Below are positions 1-9,450 of a DNA stretch of 64,000 bases, piece by piece. This DNA comes from Bryobacteraceae bacterium. Its GTDB lineage: Bacteria; Acidobacteriota; Terriglobia; Bryobacterales; Bryobacteraceae. The stretch spans positions 1-64,000 of the forward strand of contig JANWVY010000003.1 of NCBI GenBank assembly GCA_025056455.1, given 5' to 3'. Each line of letters starts with the position of its first letter. The stretch's first letter is position 1. Position numbers and translations under genes: made by a program. The notes beneath the pieces are model-generated. The model was not told where the DNA came from. It saw only the letters and a program-made list of their open reading frames with translations, and did no database searches.

Positions 1-75
1 AATTGGTGCCAGTTGCGTGGTTACGGACGGAGAGAGGCGTTAACGGGCGGGCCGGAATCTTTGCGGGGAAAAGAA

Positions 76-151
<76 letters not shown>

Positions 152-192
152 GTACTGTGTAACTCTCTTAATTAGAACACCGCGAGCGGCTT

Positions 193-1272
193 ATGTCAAC
201 TTGCCCGCAAAGCTCCTTCACCCGGCGTCAGATCCTGCTCAGCGCGCTCGCCATCCCCTGGCCAAGCGCTGCTTTTGAGCCCCTCTATTCTGACCACAAC
301 GACCTGTTCTACTATCTCACCGACAAGGGCGAACGCCGAGCGGTGCGCTCGCGGCGCGACTTCGAAATCCGCCGCCGCCACATCCTCGCCGCTATGCAAG
401 AAGTGATGGGCCCGTTGCCTTCCGCCCCGCCCACCAAGCCCCGTTTGGAGACTCGCGCTCAAAGCGACGAAGGCAGCTACTGGCGGCGTCAGGTTCGCTT
501 TGAAGCCGAACCAGACGATTGGGTCCCTGCCTGGTTGCTTGTGCCGAAGAAACCGAACGGCGCCGCCGTCCTGTGTCTCCATCAGACCACGAAGTTCGGG
601 AAAGATGAGCCAGCTGGTGTTAGCGGAAAGTCCAACCTTCACTACGCCCGAGAACTGGCCGAGCGCGGTTTCATCACCCTCGCCCCCGACTACCCCAACT
701 TCGGTGAGTACCGGTTCGACCCTTACTCCCGGGGCTATGCAAGCGCCACCATGAAGGGAATCGTCAATCACCGCCGCGGCGTTGACGTTCTTCTTAACCT
801 CGGGCCAGTCAAGCCGCGCCGGCTGGGCGTGTGTGGCCACTCGCTCGGCGGTCACAATTCACTGTTTGTCGCTGCCTTTGACACCCGAATTCAAGCTGTT
901 GTCACAAGCTGTGGCTTCACCGCCTTTCCCAAGTACTATGGCGGTGACCTCACCGGATGGAGCCACCGGGGCTACATGCCGCGCATTGCAGAGCGCTACA
1001 GCAAGTCACCTGCGAAGATGCCCTTTGATTTTCCGGAAATTCTCGCCATCATCGCGCCCCGCGCCATCTTCATCAATGCTCCCACGCAGGACTCAAACTT
1101 TGATCGCGATGGCGTTGAGGACTGCGTGCGGGCAGCGCGCCCGGTCTTTGAGCGCCTGTACAACCGCCCAGACGCGTTGGTGGTTGAGCACCCTGAGACC
1201 GGGCATGACTTTCCGCCCGCAGTGCGCGAACGGGCTTATCGCTTCTTGGAGCGATTCCTACTTTCGCGCTAA
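193..1272 (+). CDS. exported alpha/beta hydrolase (dienelactone hydrolase/acetyl-xylan-esterase-like)
   Basis: This 359-residue protein is probably a serine esterase or hydrolase acting outside the cytoplasm. The N-terminus has a twin-arginine-like signal (FTRRQILLSALA, residues 9-20). The nucleophile elbow GHSLGG places the catalytic serine at about residue 217. The catalytic histidine is probably His338 in ETGHDF near the C-terminus, and the acid is probably one of the aspartates at 300-306. Length and layout fit the large dienelactone-hydrolase-like group often called acetyl xylan esterase in Acidobacteriota. It is the first gene of a plus-strand run that continues to 9209, with only 33 bases before the next likely start. 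The substrate cannot be read from the sequence. Confidence 0.85.
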   Translation: MSTCPQSSFTRRQILLSALAIPWPSAAFEPLYSDHNDLFYYLTDKGERRAVRSRRDFEIRRRHILAAMQEVMGPLPSAPPTKPRLETRAQSDEGSYWRRQVRFEAEPDDWVPAWLLVPKKPNGAAVLCLHQTTKFGKDEPAGVSGKSNLHYARELAERGFITLAPDYPNFGEYRFDPYSRGYASATMKGIVNHRRGVDVLLNLGPVKPRRLGVCGHSLGGHNSLFVAAFDTRIQAVVTSCGFTAFPKYYGGDLTGWSHRGYMPRIAERYSKSPAKMPFDFPEILAIIAPRAIFINAPTQDSNFDRDGVEDCVRAARPVFERLYNRPDALVVEHPETGHDFPPAVRERAYRFLERFLLSR

Positions 1273-1305
1273 ACGTTCTAAGCGTTTCCTCCGATGAAGG
1301 AGTGT

Positions 1306-2517
1306 ATGAAGTGGCTGCTCTTCAGCTTTTTTTTGGGTTTGCTGCCTCTGGTATGGGTTCAGGCGCAAACCGGGGGCAACCCGGCCACCACGCCGTCTCC
1401 AGGCAATGGCCCCGCCGCGGGAGGAAAGCGTTCCACCAGCGCTCAGGCGCCTTGGAGCATCTTCACGCTCGCCCATCCTCACGCCCAGCTGCTGCTTGGA
1501 TTGGACTGGCGCCGAGCGCTCGCTTCACCCCTCGGAGGCATTCTGGTCAAACAGGTGCAACTGGGCGGGCATCCGCTGCTTGAATTCCTGGCTTCAATTG
1601 AAAATGTCGATCGAATACTGGTGTCTTCGGAGGGCGTCATCGATGGTTCTCGCTCGTTGCTGGTTGTCGGCGAGGGACGGTTTCACTTGGCCAAGGTCCG
1701 CGCCATGGCCCAAGCCGACGGCGCGATCGGCAAACGCTACAACGACGTCGAAATTCTGGTTGCACCAGGCGCCACCAACGAAGACCTCCACTTTGCTCTG
1801 CTCGACACGCATACGATCGCGTTTGGAGACGGCTACTCGGTCAAGGACGCCATCGACCGCTGGCAGCGCAGACATGATCCAGCATTTCGCAGCGCCGTGG
1901 CGAGCCGGGCGATGGGCCTCATGCAGACCCATGAGATTTGGGCTGTGGCGACAAATCTCTCCGAAACGCTCTCCGTGCTCGGCCTCGCAGCCACGGATCT
2001 CGCCGACCAAATCGAGATGTTCGACATCGGGCTGGCCACAGGCCCTTCCCTTTCAGCGCAAATCACCATTCGCAGCGTGAGCGAGGAGACGGCGCAAACA
2101 CTCTCGACGGGTTTGCCTGCATTGCTGCAACTTGCGGCGCTTCAGTTCTCCGACCAGCCCATTCTGGTGAAGCTTTCGCAACGGCTGAAAGTGGTGACCG
2201 AGAAAAACTACCTCAAAATGGGCGCCAGACTCGAGGCAAAACTGCTCGAGGACAGCCTCCAGGCCTTGCGGGCCGCCGTGATGGCCAGCCGTCGCCGCGC
2301 CCCTACCATGTCCGCCTATATGGCCAATCTCAGCGACTCTGTAGCGTCCGGTGAACTCGCCTCTTCGAGCCCGGTCTCAAGCGACGATCCTTCGACAGCG
2401 TCTGCTCCAAGGCCACAAGCTTCGCCCAAGAGCCAGCGGCGAACCATTTTGGTGATTGGCGAGGAGGGCGTGCGCGAGATTCCATATGAGCCTAAGTCAT
2501 CCACCTCCAAGCCCTAG
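1306..2517 (+). CDS. secreted protein of unknown function
   Basis: I do not recognise a family. The ORF opens at 1294, but the ATG at 1306 is preferred: AAGGAG (1297-1302) lies just before it and the protein then starts directly with a signal peptide (MKWLLFSFFLGLLPLVWVQA, cleaved near AQT). The mature part of about 380 residues has no transmembrane segment. It looks like an alternating alpha/beta domain with hydrophobic strands and ends in a Ser/Pro-rich stretch (about residues 330-385) before a short basic-acidic tail. It could be a periplasmic or surface-associated protein. It sits between an exported hydrolase and a low-complexity membrane protein in the same direction, so it may share their transcript. 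A cytoplasmic role is unlikely given the signal. Confidence 0.7.
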   Translation: MKWLLFSFFLGLLPLVWVQAQTGGNPATTPSPGNGPAAGGKRSTSAQAPWSIFTLAHPHAQLLLGLDWRRALASPLGGILVKQVQLGGHPLLEFLASIENVDRILVSSEGVIDGSRSLLVVGEGRFHLAKVRAMAQADGAIGKRYNDVEILVAPGATNEDLHFALLDTHTIAFGDGYSVKDAIDRWQRRHDPAFRSAVASRAMGLMQTHEIWAVATNLSETLSVLGLAATDLADQIEMFDIGLATGPSLSAQITIRSVSEETAQTLSTGLPALLQLAALQFSDQPILVKLSQRLKVVTEKNYLKMGARLEAKLLEDSLQALRAAVMASRRRAPTMSAYMANLSDSVASGELASSSPVSSDDPSTASAPRPQASPKSQRRTILVIGEEGVREIPYEPKSSTSKP

Positions 2518-2630
2518 GGGTCTTCCCTCCAGTTGATCGAGCCGCCGCAATCGGTCCATCGGGCCGCCAGAATCAGTCCATCGGTCTTGGAGGCGATCGG
2601 TCGCGTGAGAATGCTACAGTAGCGATTGAA

Positions 2631-4172
2631 GTGGACCAGACAAGCCCCCTGACGCGCCTGCTCAGTGCAGCGCGGCGGCGCGAGCTGATGCAACTCGCAG
2701 TGGAGGAGGGAAGCTATGCGGCCGCCGCGACGCTAGCCGCCTTCCTTCTGCTCATTCTCCTTGGGACACAAGTTTTAGATTGGTACTGGCCCTTGTTGCT
2801 CGCCGCGACGGGACTACTGGTGTGTTGGTACCGTATTCGGAAGCGCCTACCAAGCCCCTATGGAATCGCCCAGCGCCTTGATGCACGTCTCGGTCTGTTC
2901 GACGCCCTGTCCACAGCTTTTTATTTCAGCCAAAAAGATCCCCAGTTGATTCCCCGCGCCTCGGCGCTCATCGAAGCCCAGCGTCGGTGGGCGGAAGCGG
3001 CGGCCCGCCGCGTGGACGCAACTGCCGCCCTCCCCTTGCGCTACCCGCGACATGGCTGGATATCCCTCGCGCTTTGTGCATTGTGTGGCCTCTTGCTGGT
3101 AGTTCGCTACGGCGCGCAAGGCTCGCTTGACTTACGCCAGCCGCTCGTTTCCTGGCAATTGGACGCGTTCTTCGGTGTACCAAAGCAAATGGCTCAGGCG
3201 AAGCTGCCAGCCAAAAAGCCGCCCAAAGAAGCCTTCGAGGGCATCTCGGTCACCGCGGAAGGGGAAAAGGAAAGCGGCCAGCAGCGCAAGGGCGCCAGCG
3301 ACGACGAGCTGGTAAGAGTTCACACCGTGGCCGACGAACCTGGAGCCAAAACGACCGACAAGATTCCGCCCCAAACCGATGGTGTCGAGCCCGCTCGTCA
3401 GGGGCGTGGCGAGGAATCAGACCCAGGCCAAGGCGCATCGGATGGTGAAGATCGCTCTCCGTCGCAGAACGGCGGCAGCGCATCGAGTCGAGAGAACGGC
3501 AAGTCGCCTTCACCAGGTGAATCGAGCGCTAATTCTTCCCCGCCCAGTGGAGAAAACTCTTCGCTTTTGGAGAAGATGCGCGATGCGATGGCGAACATGC
3601 TGGCTCGACTCAAAATGTCTCCTCAGCCGGGCGAGGCCAGCCGGAAGAACATGGCAAGCACACAAGGTACGCCTCAGCAAGCAGGTTCCCAAAAGCAAGA
3701 CGGACAAAAAGGCGCGCCGTCGCCCGGCAAAAGCAGCGACGGGCAATCGCCCACGGACCAGCCCGGTGAGCAGCAAGGCGAGGGCGAAAGCCAGATGAAC
3801 ATGCAAGGGAAAACCTCGGACTCTGCAGGGGCAAAACAGCAAACCGAAGGCAAGTCCGGAGCTGGCAAGCAGGAGGGCGACAAGGATATCCGGGCCGCCG
3901 AACAAGCTGCCGCCATGGGAAAGATCACGGAGCTGTTTGGCAAACGGGCAAAGGACGTAACCGGCGAGGTGCTAGTGGAAGTAAGTTCAGGAAAGCAGCG
4001 TTTGAAGACCGACTACGTAACGCGCAACGCTCGGCATCAGGACGCTGGCGGCGAGATCCGGCGCGATGAGGTTCCGCTCGAATACCAGCAGTTTGTGCAA
4101 CAGTATTTCGAGCAGGTGCGTAAGCCGCAATCGGGCCCAAATCCTTTCTCTGGGGAAAGAAAGCAGCCCTAA
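2631..4172 (+). CDS. membrane protein with long Ser/Gly/Gln/Lys-rich low-complexity region, unknown function
   Basis: This 513-residue protein starts at GTG with no clear ribosome-binding site; a TACAGT hexamer lies 10 bases upstream. Three hydrophobic segments are visible, at about residues 29-51, 53-66 and 143-160. A very long polar region follows (about 200-423), rich in Ser, Gly, Gln, Lys, Glu and Pro, with methionine-containing stretches. The C-terminal 90 residues look folded again (GKITELFGKRAKDVTGEVLV...). I do not recognise the family. The layout of membrane anchor, disordered linker and small C-terminal domain resembles acidobacterial proteins near MoxR/BatA-type genes, but none are present here. 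Neighbours are also poorly known exported proteins. The reading frame is long, free of stops and matches its neighbours in base composition, so it is a real gene. Confidence 0.7.
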   Translation: MDQTSPLTRLLSAARRRELMQLAVEEGSYAAAATLAAFLLLILLGTQVLDWYWPLLLAATGLLVCWYRIRKRLPSPYGIAQRLDARLGLFDALSTAFYFSQKDPQLIPRASALIEAQRRWAEAAARRVDATAALPLRYPRHGWISLALCALCGLLLVVRYGAQGSLDLRQPLVSWQLDAFFGVPKQMAQAKLPAKKPPKEAFEGISVTAEGEKESGQQRKGASDDELVRVHTVADEPGAKTTDKIPPQTDGVEPARQGRGEESDPGQGASDGEDRSPSQNGGSASSRENGKSPSPGESSANSSPPSGENSSLLEKMRDAMANMLARLKMSPQPGEASRKNMASTQGTPQQAGSQKQDGQKGAPSPGKSSDGQSPTDQPGEQQGEGESQMNMQGKTSDSAGAKQQTEGKSGAGKQEGDKDIRAAEQAAAMGKITELFGKRAKDVTGEVLVEVSSGKQRLKTDYVTRNARHQDAGGEIRRDEVPLEYQQFVQQYFEQVRKPQSGPNPFSGERKQP

Positions 4173-4255
4173 GCCGGCTACGTTACGCCTGAGAGAATGC
4201 AGGCTCGAAGCCACGTCGCGACCCCGCACCAAGCGTCGTACCATGGAGACAGCAG

Positions 4256-5896
4256 ATGTCCAACCGACTGTTGATCTTCCTGCTCGCCAGCGTCCTGCAA
4301 GCCGCCGATTGGGAGGGATACCGCAGCGGTCCGTTTGAAATCTGGACTGAGGCCTCGGAGAAGGAAGCCCGCCAGTTACTGGTACGTTTAGAACAAGTAC
4401 GCCACCTGCTCGGCGTCTATCTAGGAAAGAATGACCCGGTTTCGGTATGGCCGCTTCGCGTGCTCATTCGCAAGAATCAGCCTGCTGCCGCTTGGATCCT
4501 AGGGCGGGATGCGATGATCAGCGCGCTCACCGCCAACACGCCGCCATCGGCGAGCTGGATGAGACAAACCGTAACCATGCTGCTTGAGGCCAACGCGAGG
4601 CGAATGCCCCCCGACTGGGAAGCTGGGCTGATCTCCTTCCTTTCCACTCTAGAAGCGACTGGGCCTCGGATCAAACTCGGGGCGCCGCCAGCCGATGCGG
4701 CACGCAACCTGGCGTGGGCCCGTGTTCACTGGCTGGCGACTAATCCTGAGTACGGCTCGCGGTTCCGTGTTCTTCTCAACAATTTGCAGCAAGGAGCAGA
4801 CGAGGATGTCGCCTTTCGAAACAGCATCGCAATGACACGCCAGCAGCTGGATCAAGCCGCCGGGGCACACCTGGCGAATCCTGCGATCGAGGCCGTCTGG
4901 ATCTCAGGGCGGCCCTTGGCCGAACGAGATTTCGTCGCCCGTCCCCTCGACACGACAGCGGCGATGGCTGCCATGGCTGATCTCACCGGCAATGTCAAAA
5001 TCTTGCCTGCAGGGACGCGAGAGGCCATGGAAATCGCGGGCTTGGCCGCGGCCCGGGCGGGCAGAAAGGCCGAAGCGCTGGACCTGCTGCGACAAGCGAT
5101 TGCCCAGCAGTCCGCGAGCCCACGTGTACACTTGGAATACGGCAAACTGCTGGACCAGCCAGACGCCAAACGCAACGCATTTGTCGAGGCAGCGAAAAGA
5201 AATGCACAATGGCCAGAGCCCTATCTCGAACTGGCAAAGCTCGAAACGGCCCCCGCCCGTGTGGCGCATTACTTAAAAGAGGCCGCCTTGCGGGCTCCGC
5301 GCCAATGCCAGATCTGGGTTCAATACGCGCAAGCACTCACCGAGGCGGACCAGCTCAGCGAGGCGTCTAAGGCCTGGTTCAGCGCAGAGCTTGCCGCCGC
5401 CGATTCTGCCGAGCGTGAACAAGTGCGACAGGCAAGACTGCGTTTCATTGAGCAGCGAGCTGCACGCGAAGAAGAACTCAAGCGTCTTCAAGCCGAAGAA
5501 CGCCAGCGCGAACTCGACCGGCTCCGCACCGAAGCCATGAATCGCATTCGCGAAGCCGAGGCGAAGGCCAACCGCTCCGCTCCCCCTCGCGATCCCAACC
5601 AAAAAATTGAACCGTGGTGGGAGGACAAACAACCAGCTGTGAAACTGCGCGGCCGGCTCGAGAAGGTGGACTGTCTGCCTCGAGGCCAAGCCCGTCTTTC
5701 GCTCCGGTCGCAAGAAGGCAAATGGATTCCCCTACTGATCGCGGATCCAAGCCAAGTGGTCATTCTCGGTGGTGGGGAAGCCTCGCTGCGTTGTGGAGTA
5801 CAAAAGCCAGCACCAGTTGTCCACGTGGAATACAGGTTGCGAGCCGATCCCAAACTCGCCACGGCGGGAGATGTAGCGAGTCTTGAGTTTCAGTAA
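4256..5896 (+). CDS. secreted TPR-like protein with charged coiled coil, unknown function
   Basis: The 546-residue product has a short signal peptide (MSNRLLIFLLASVLQAA). It is followed by a region like those of acidobacterial proteins that begin GPFEIWTEASEKEARQ, and then helical repeats at about residues 255-380 that look like tetratricopeptide units (AEALDLLRQAIAQ, ASPRVHLEYGKLL, PYLELAKLE). A strongly charged Arg/Glu-rich stretch at about 387-440 is predicted to form a coiled coil, and a small beta-rich C-terminal domain follows. This suggests a periplasmic scaffold or protein-interaction factor rather than an enzyme. The 3' end overlaps the next gene, the MFS transporter, by 14 bases, so the two are probably co-expressed. 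Confidence 0.72.
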   Translation: MSNRLLIFLLASVLQAADWEGYRSGPFEIWTEASEKEARQLLVRLEQVRHLLGVYLGKNDPVSVWPLRVLIRKNQPAAAWILGRDAMISALTANTPPSASWMRQTVTMLLEANARRMPPDWEAGLISFLSTLEATGPRIKLGAPPADAARNLAWARVHWLATNPEYGSRFRVLLNNLQQGADEDVAFRNSIAMTRQQLDQAAGAHLANPAIEAVWISGRPLAERDFVARPLDTTAAMAAMADLTGNVKILPAGTREAMEIAGLAAARAGRKAEALDLLRQAIAQQSASPRVHLEYGKLLDQPDAKRNAFVEAAKRNAQWPEPYLELAKLETAPARVAHYLKEAALRAPRQCQIWVQYAQALTEADQLSEASKAWFSAELAAADSAEREQVRQARLRFIEQRAAREEELKRLQAEERQRELDRLRTEAMNRIREAEAKANRSAPPRDPNQKIEPWWEDKQPAVKLRGRLEKVDCLPRGQARLSLRSQEGKWIPLLIADPSQVVILGGGEASLRCGVQKPAPVVHVEYRLRADPKLATAGDVASLEFQ

Positions 5897-7103
5897 TTCG
5901 AATCTCTCGCGGTGGTGGGCCATCGCCGCCTTCACTTTGTATACGGCGCTCAATTTCTTAGATCGCCAGGCCTTTGCGGCGTTAGCGCCACAAATTCAAT
6001 CCGAATTTCAACTCACCAACGAACAGGTCGGCTGGATTGTGGCTGCCTTCTCGATGACCTATGCCATCTGTTCTCCCGCGGTCGGACTGCTGATCGACCG
6101 CATCGGATTGAGCCGCGGAGCCATGCTGACGATTTGCGTTTGGTCGCTGGCTGGGGTTCTCACGGGTTTTGCTGACGGCCTTGGCGGTTTGCTCGTTTGT
6201 CGCGCCTTACTCGGAGCAGCTGAAGCCGGGGGAATTCCTGCGTTTGCAAAAGCCAGCGCCCTGTATCTCGAGCCCAAAGAACGCGCCTTAGGCACGGGCT
6301 TAAATCAACTCGGCATTAGCGCTGGCAGCATGGCCGCCCCAGTGCTTGCGGCCTGGCTGGGAAGTCAAGCCGGGTGGAGAGCGACGTTTATGGTGGCCGG
6401 CCTGCTTGGGTTTTTCTGGATCCCGCTGTGGAAGGTGGTGGAATCGCGGACGCGGATGCGAGAAGCATCTGCAGTGGATGTGCGCCCGGCGGCTCCTTCC
6501 GAAATCTTGAGGGACCACCGTTTCTGGTCGCTGCTTTTCGCCAACATGCTCATTATGACCGTCTACAGCTTGTGGACTAACTGGACAACAATTTTTTTCG
6601 TTCGGACCTTCGGCTTGAGCCAGCAGGCGGCCAATCAATCTTACGTCTGGATCCCGCCGGTGTTTGCGACCGCCGGCGGATTATTTGGAGGCTGGCTGGT
6701 CATGCGTTGGATGAATCAAGGCAGAAGTGTCTATGAAGCTCGTAGCCGCGCTCTGGTCCTGGGAAGCCTGGGCTTGTTGGTGACAGCTGCCGCCCCCTAT
6801 ATGCCCGCCGCGAGCTGGGCGACGGTCATGATTTCGATCAGCTTCTTTTGCACGCTCATCATGAGTGCAAACGTATATGCCCTGCCACAGGACCTTTTTG
6901 GTGGCCAGCGCGCCGCTTTTGCGGTCGCCTCCATGACTTTTGGATATGGCTTGATGCAGACCTTCTACTCGCCCTTCGTGGGGCGATGGGCGGATCGTTA
7001 CGGTTTTACCCCGGTTTGTGTGGGTAGCGCGGCGCTGCCATTTTTCGGCTGGTTGCTGCTCCGCTGGACCACCTTTCGGCCGCGCTCGGAAGCGGTCAGG
7101 TGA
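5883..7103 (+). CDS. MFS transporter (anion:cation symporter type)
   Basis: This is a 406-residue major facilitator protein with about 12 hydrophobic segments. The first helix carries the LNFLDRQAFAALAPQI pattern common in the ACS family (hexuronate, glucarate and galactonate importers). The loop between helices 2 and 3 has DRIGLSRGAM in place of the usual G-x3-D-R-x-G-R. The start is TTG at 5883 inside the end of the preceding gene; no better start is visible before the first helix. It probably imports a sugar acid by cation symport. This fits with the acid-sugar dehydratase-like enzyme at 9451, although that gene is about 2.3 kb away. The next gene begins 3 bases after the stop. Confidence 0.85.
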   Translation: MSFSNSNLSRWWAIAAFTLYTALNFLDRQAFAALAPQIQSEFQLTNEQVGWIVAAFSMTYAICSPAVGLLIDRIGLSRGAMLTICVWSLAGVLTGFADGLGGLLVCRALLGAAEAGGIPAFAKASALYLEPKERALGTGLNQLGISAGSMAAPVLAAWLGSQAGWRATFMVAGLLGFFWIPLWKVVESRTRMREASAVDVRPAAPSEILRDHRFWSLLFANMLIMTVYSLWTNWTTIFFVRTFGLSQQAANQSYVWIPPVFATAGGLFGGWLVMRWMNQGRSVYEARSRALVLGSLGLLVTAAAPYMPAASWATVMISISFFCTLIMSANVYALPQDLFGGQRAAFAVASMTFGYGLMQTFYSPFVGRWADRYGFTPVCVGSAALPFFGWLLLRWTTFRPRSEAVR

Positions 7104-7106
7104 CGG

Positions 7107-9209
7107 ATGAAACAGTGGCTCAAACGCGTGTGGTTTGGCCTTTTGGGAAAAGACCCGGAGGCCGTCGTGGTGACTTTTGGCACGGGCTCACCAGCTGAGG
7201 TTTTAGCCATGCTTGCGGAAATTCGTAGCTTGTTGCCCGAACGGCGGCACTTTTTGGTCTCCGATGAGGTCTTAGCGCCAGAAGGCGTCACGCAAGTTCG
7301 CCCCGCAGAAGTGCGGCAACAGTTACGCCGCTTCCGGATTGGCATGGCCGCCGTCCTGTTCAATGGCGATCGTGCGCACACCAAACTCCGCCTTACAGCA
7401 TTCTTTTTGGCGCCGACAAAAATTCTGGCCTACAACTCGCAGCTTGAGCGCCACCATCTACGCCTGCGCTCTTGGCTGGCATCGGCGCTGTTTTTAGCGG
7501 GAATCCCGCTAGATCGAATCTGGCTCCGGCCGCGCTGGCTGGCGTTTGCGACCCGTGATCGCACGGTCGTTCCCAACGATCCGCTCATTGTCGAAGGACG
7601 CCCGCCTATCGGCGGACGTCGCCGCGTTGGAATCCTCACGCCCTTTCTTCCCTATCCTTTATCCCACGGGGGCGCTGTGCGCCTGTTTCATCTCATCCGA
7701 GCCCTAGCCCGTCAATACAACGTCTATTTGTTCTCATTTCGCGAAACAGAGACTCGGGCCGAGCTCCAGCCCTTGCTTGAGTTTTGCACCATGGTGGCGA
7801 CGGTGACCAAGCCTCGCTATCGCGAGCCACGCTGGTCCACGCTCCTGCCGCCAGAAGTCTGGGAATACGAATCCCGGCCCATGCGTCAGCTCCTCGCCCG
7901 CCTGCGTGCGGAGAGAAACATCGATTACATGCAAATCGAATTCACGCAGCTGGCCCGGTATCCGGGTGACGTTTTGGTTGAACACGATGTGACGTTTGAT
8001 CTTTACGCTCAACTGTACCGCCGGCGGGCGACACTGGCCTCTTGGTGGGACTGGTGGCGCTGGTGCAGGTTTGAAAAGCGGGCCGTGAAGAAGTTCCGGC
8101 GCGTTGTGGTCATGTCCGAAAAGGACGCGCGATTGCTGTCCGAATCGAACGTTACCGTGATCCCGAATGGCGTGGACGTGCGTCACTACGAGCCGGCGCC
8201 TGAGCCAGCTGCAAGCAACTTGTTGTTCATTGGCTCCTTCCGTCACTTTCCGAACGTCATGGCCTTTCATTTTCTCTGGGAAGAAGTTTGGCCGCTCATA
8301 CGGCGGCAGGCTCCGGAAGCCAAACTCACGGTGGTGGCCGGACCCGATCCAGAGCTCAATTGGAAGCTTTTCAGCCAGCGCGTGTTCCCGGCAAACGCAA
8401 CGCTCGCGGCGCAAGGCGTCGAATTCCTCGGGTTTGTGGCCGACGTGCGCCCGCTTTATCGAAACGCCAACATCGTTCTCGTGCCCACTCTGGTTTCTGC
8501 CGGTACAAACGTGAAGGTTCTTGAGGCTATGGCGATGGAGCGGGCAGTGGTTTCGACTCCCTCCGGCGCCGGCGGCCTTGATCTCGAACACGGGGAAGAA
8601 ATCCTTCTGGCGGAAGGAGCAGAAAATTTTGCTCAGGCCACGTTGCGCCTACTAGAGGATGCTGCTTTGCGGCGGCGGCTGGCTGTTGCGGCCCGTCGCA
8701 AGGCCGAGCGGCTTTATGATTGGAGTAAACTTGGCCAGATGCAGTGTTCCCTCGTGGATGAACTTTCGCGCGATCCGGTGCTCATCCGCAAAGGCGGGCC
8801 GGCAGACTTGGAGGCTGTTCGCGCCATTCAACGCGAGGCGCTGCCCTCTTCCAAGTGGGATGCGGAGCACTATCTCCGCCACGAGTTCTACGTCGCTTTA
8901 TGGAAGGGGGCAGTGGTTGGGTTCATTGCCGCTCGCAACACGGCTCCCGACGAGCGCGAGATTCTGAATGTAGCGGTGGCCGCCTCGCACCGAGGTCGGG
9001 GGCTCGGGAGCCAGCTCATCCGCAGACTTTTGGAAAGCGGCAAGCCAGGAGAAGTCTTCCTGGAGGTCCGCGAGTCGAATGTGCGAGCGCAGGCGCTTTA
9101 CCGCCGCCTAGGCTTTCGCGAGGTGGGACGGCGGCCGAACTATTACGATGACCCGCCGGAAACGGCAGTCATCATGCGAGCAGCGGCGTGCCGCGTGACG
9201 ACTTCTTGA
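7107..9209 (+). CDS. three-part protein: N-terminal domain, GT4-like glycosyltransferase, RimI-like N-acetyltransferase
   Basis: The 700-residue product has three regions. Residues 1-165 form an alpha/beta region of uncertain family that also occurs with glycosyltransferases (KILAYNSQLERHHLRLRSWL). Residues 170-545 form a GT-B glycosyltransferase of the GT4 type: VGILTPFLPYPLSHGGAVR opens the first Rossmann half, LLFIGSFRHFPNV opens the second, and SAGTNVKVLEAMA (about 464-476) is the nucleotide-sugar binding segment. Residues 552-700 form a GNAT domain with the acetyl-CoA loop RGRGLGSQLI and the RimI signature LEVRESN, YRRLGF and RPNYYDDP. RimI normally acetylates the N-terminal alanine of ribosomal protein S18. 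The fusion could acetylate a sugar or lipid intermediate instead, or simply join two functions. It follows the MFS gene by 3 bases. No stop or frameshift separates the domains. Confidence 0.85.
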   Translation: MKQWLKRVWFGLLGKDPEAVVVTFGTGSPAEVLAMLAEIRSLLPERRHFLVSDEVLAPEGVTQVRPAEVRQQLRRFRIGMAAVLFNGDRAHTKLRLTAFFLAPTKILAYNSQLERHHLRLRSWLASALFLAGIPLDRIWLRPRWLAFATRDRTVVPNDPLIVEGRPPIGGRRRVGILTPFLPYPLSHGGAVRLFHLIRALARQYNVYLFSFRETETRAELQPLLEFCTMVATVTKPRYREPRWSTLLPPEVWEYESRPMRQLLARLRAERNIDYMQIEFTQLARYPGDVLVEHDVTFDLYAQLYRRRATLASWWDWWRWCRFEKRAVKKFRRVVVMSEKDARLLSESNVTVIPNGVDVRHYEPAPEPAASNLLFIGSFRHFPNVMAFHFLWEEVWPLIRRQAPEAKLTVVAGPDPELNWKLFSQRVFPANATLAAQGVEFLGFVADVRPLYRNANIVLVPTLVSAGTNVKVLEAMAMERAVVSTPSGAGGLDLEHGEEILLAEGAENFAQATLRLLEDAALRRRLAVAARRKAERLYDWSKLGQMQCSLVDELSRDPVLIRKGGPADLEAVRAIQREALPSSKWDAEHYLRHEFYVALWKGAVVGFIAARNTAPDEREILNVAVAASHRGRGLGSQLIRRLLESGKPGEVFLEVRESNVRAQALYRRLGFREVGRRPNYYDDPPETAVIMRAAACRVTTS

Positions 9210-9450
9210 AAATACGGAGCCGAAGCCCCCGTTTCTCGTTCGCTCTAAGTAACTAGACGGCACTTCGCGAGACTGGACACCCGTTTCGAGAAAGGGCAGG
9301 GGGGAGCTCGACGCTCTCAAGGCCCGCGAACCCGCCCCGAGCCTCGAAACCGTTTTCCCGAGAGAATGCGGGCGTTTTGTTTGAGTGAGGGTTGAACAGC
9401 AGGCCGATTCGCAGTACCATGTCGACTTTCCCCGGCTGTGGAGGTTGCCG

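Noticed and set aside
7734-8591. Minus-strand frame of 285 codons inside the glycosyltransferase fusion
   Set aside because: It is opposite the conserved GT4 domain and has no recognisable protein features.
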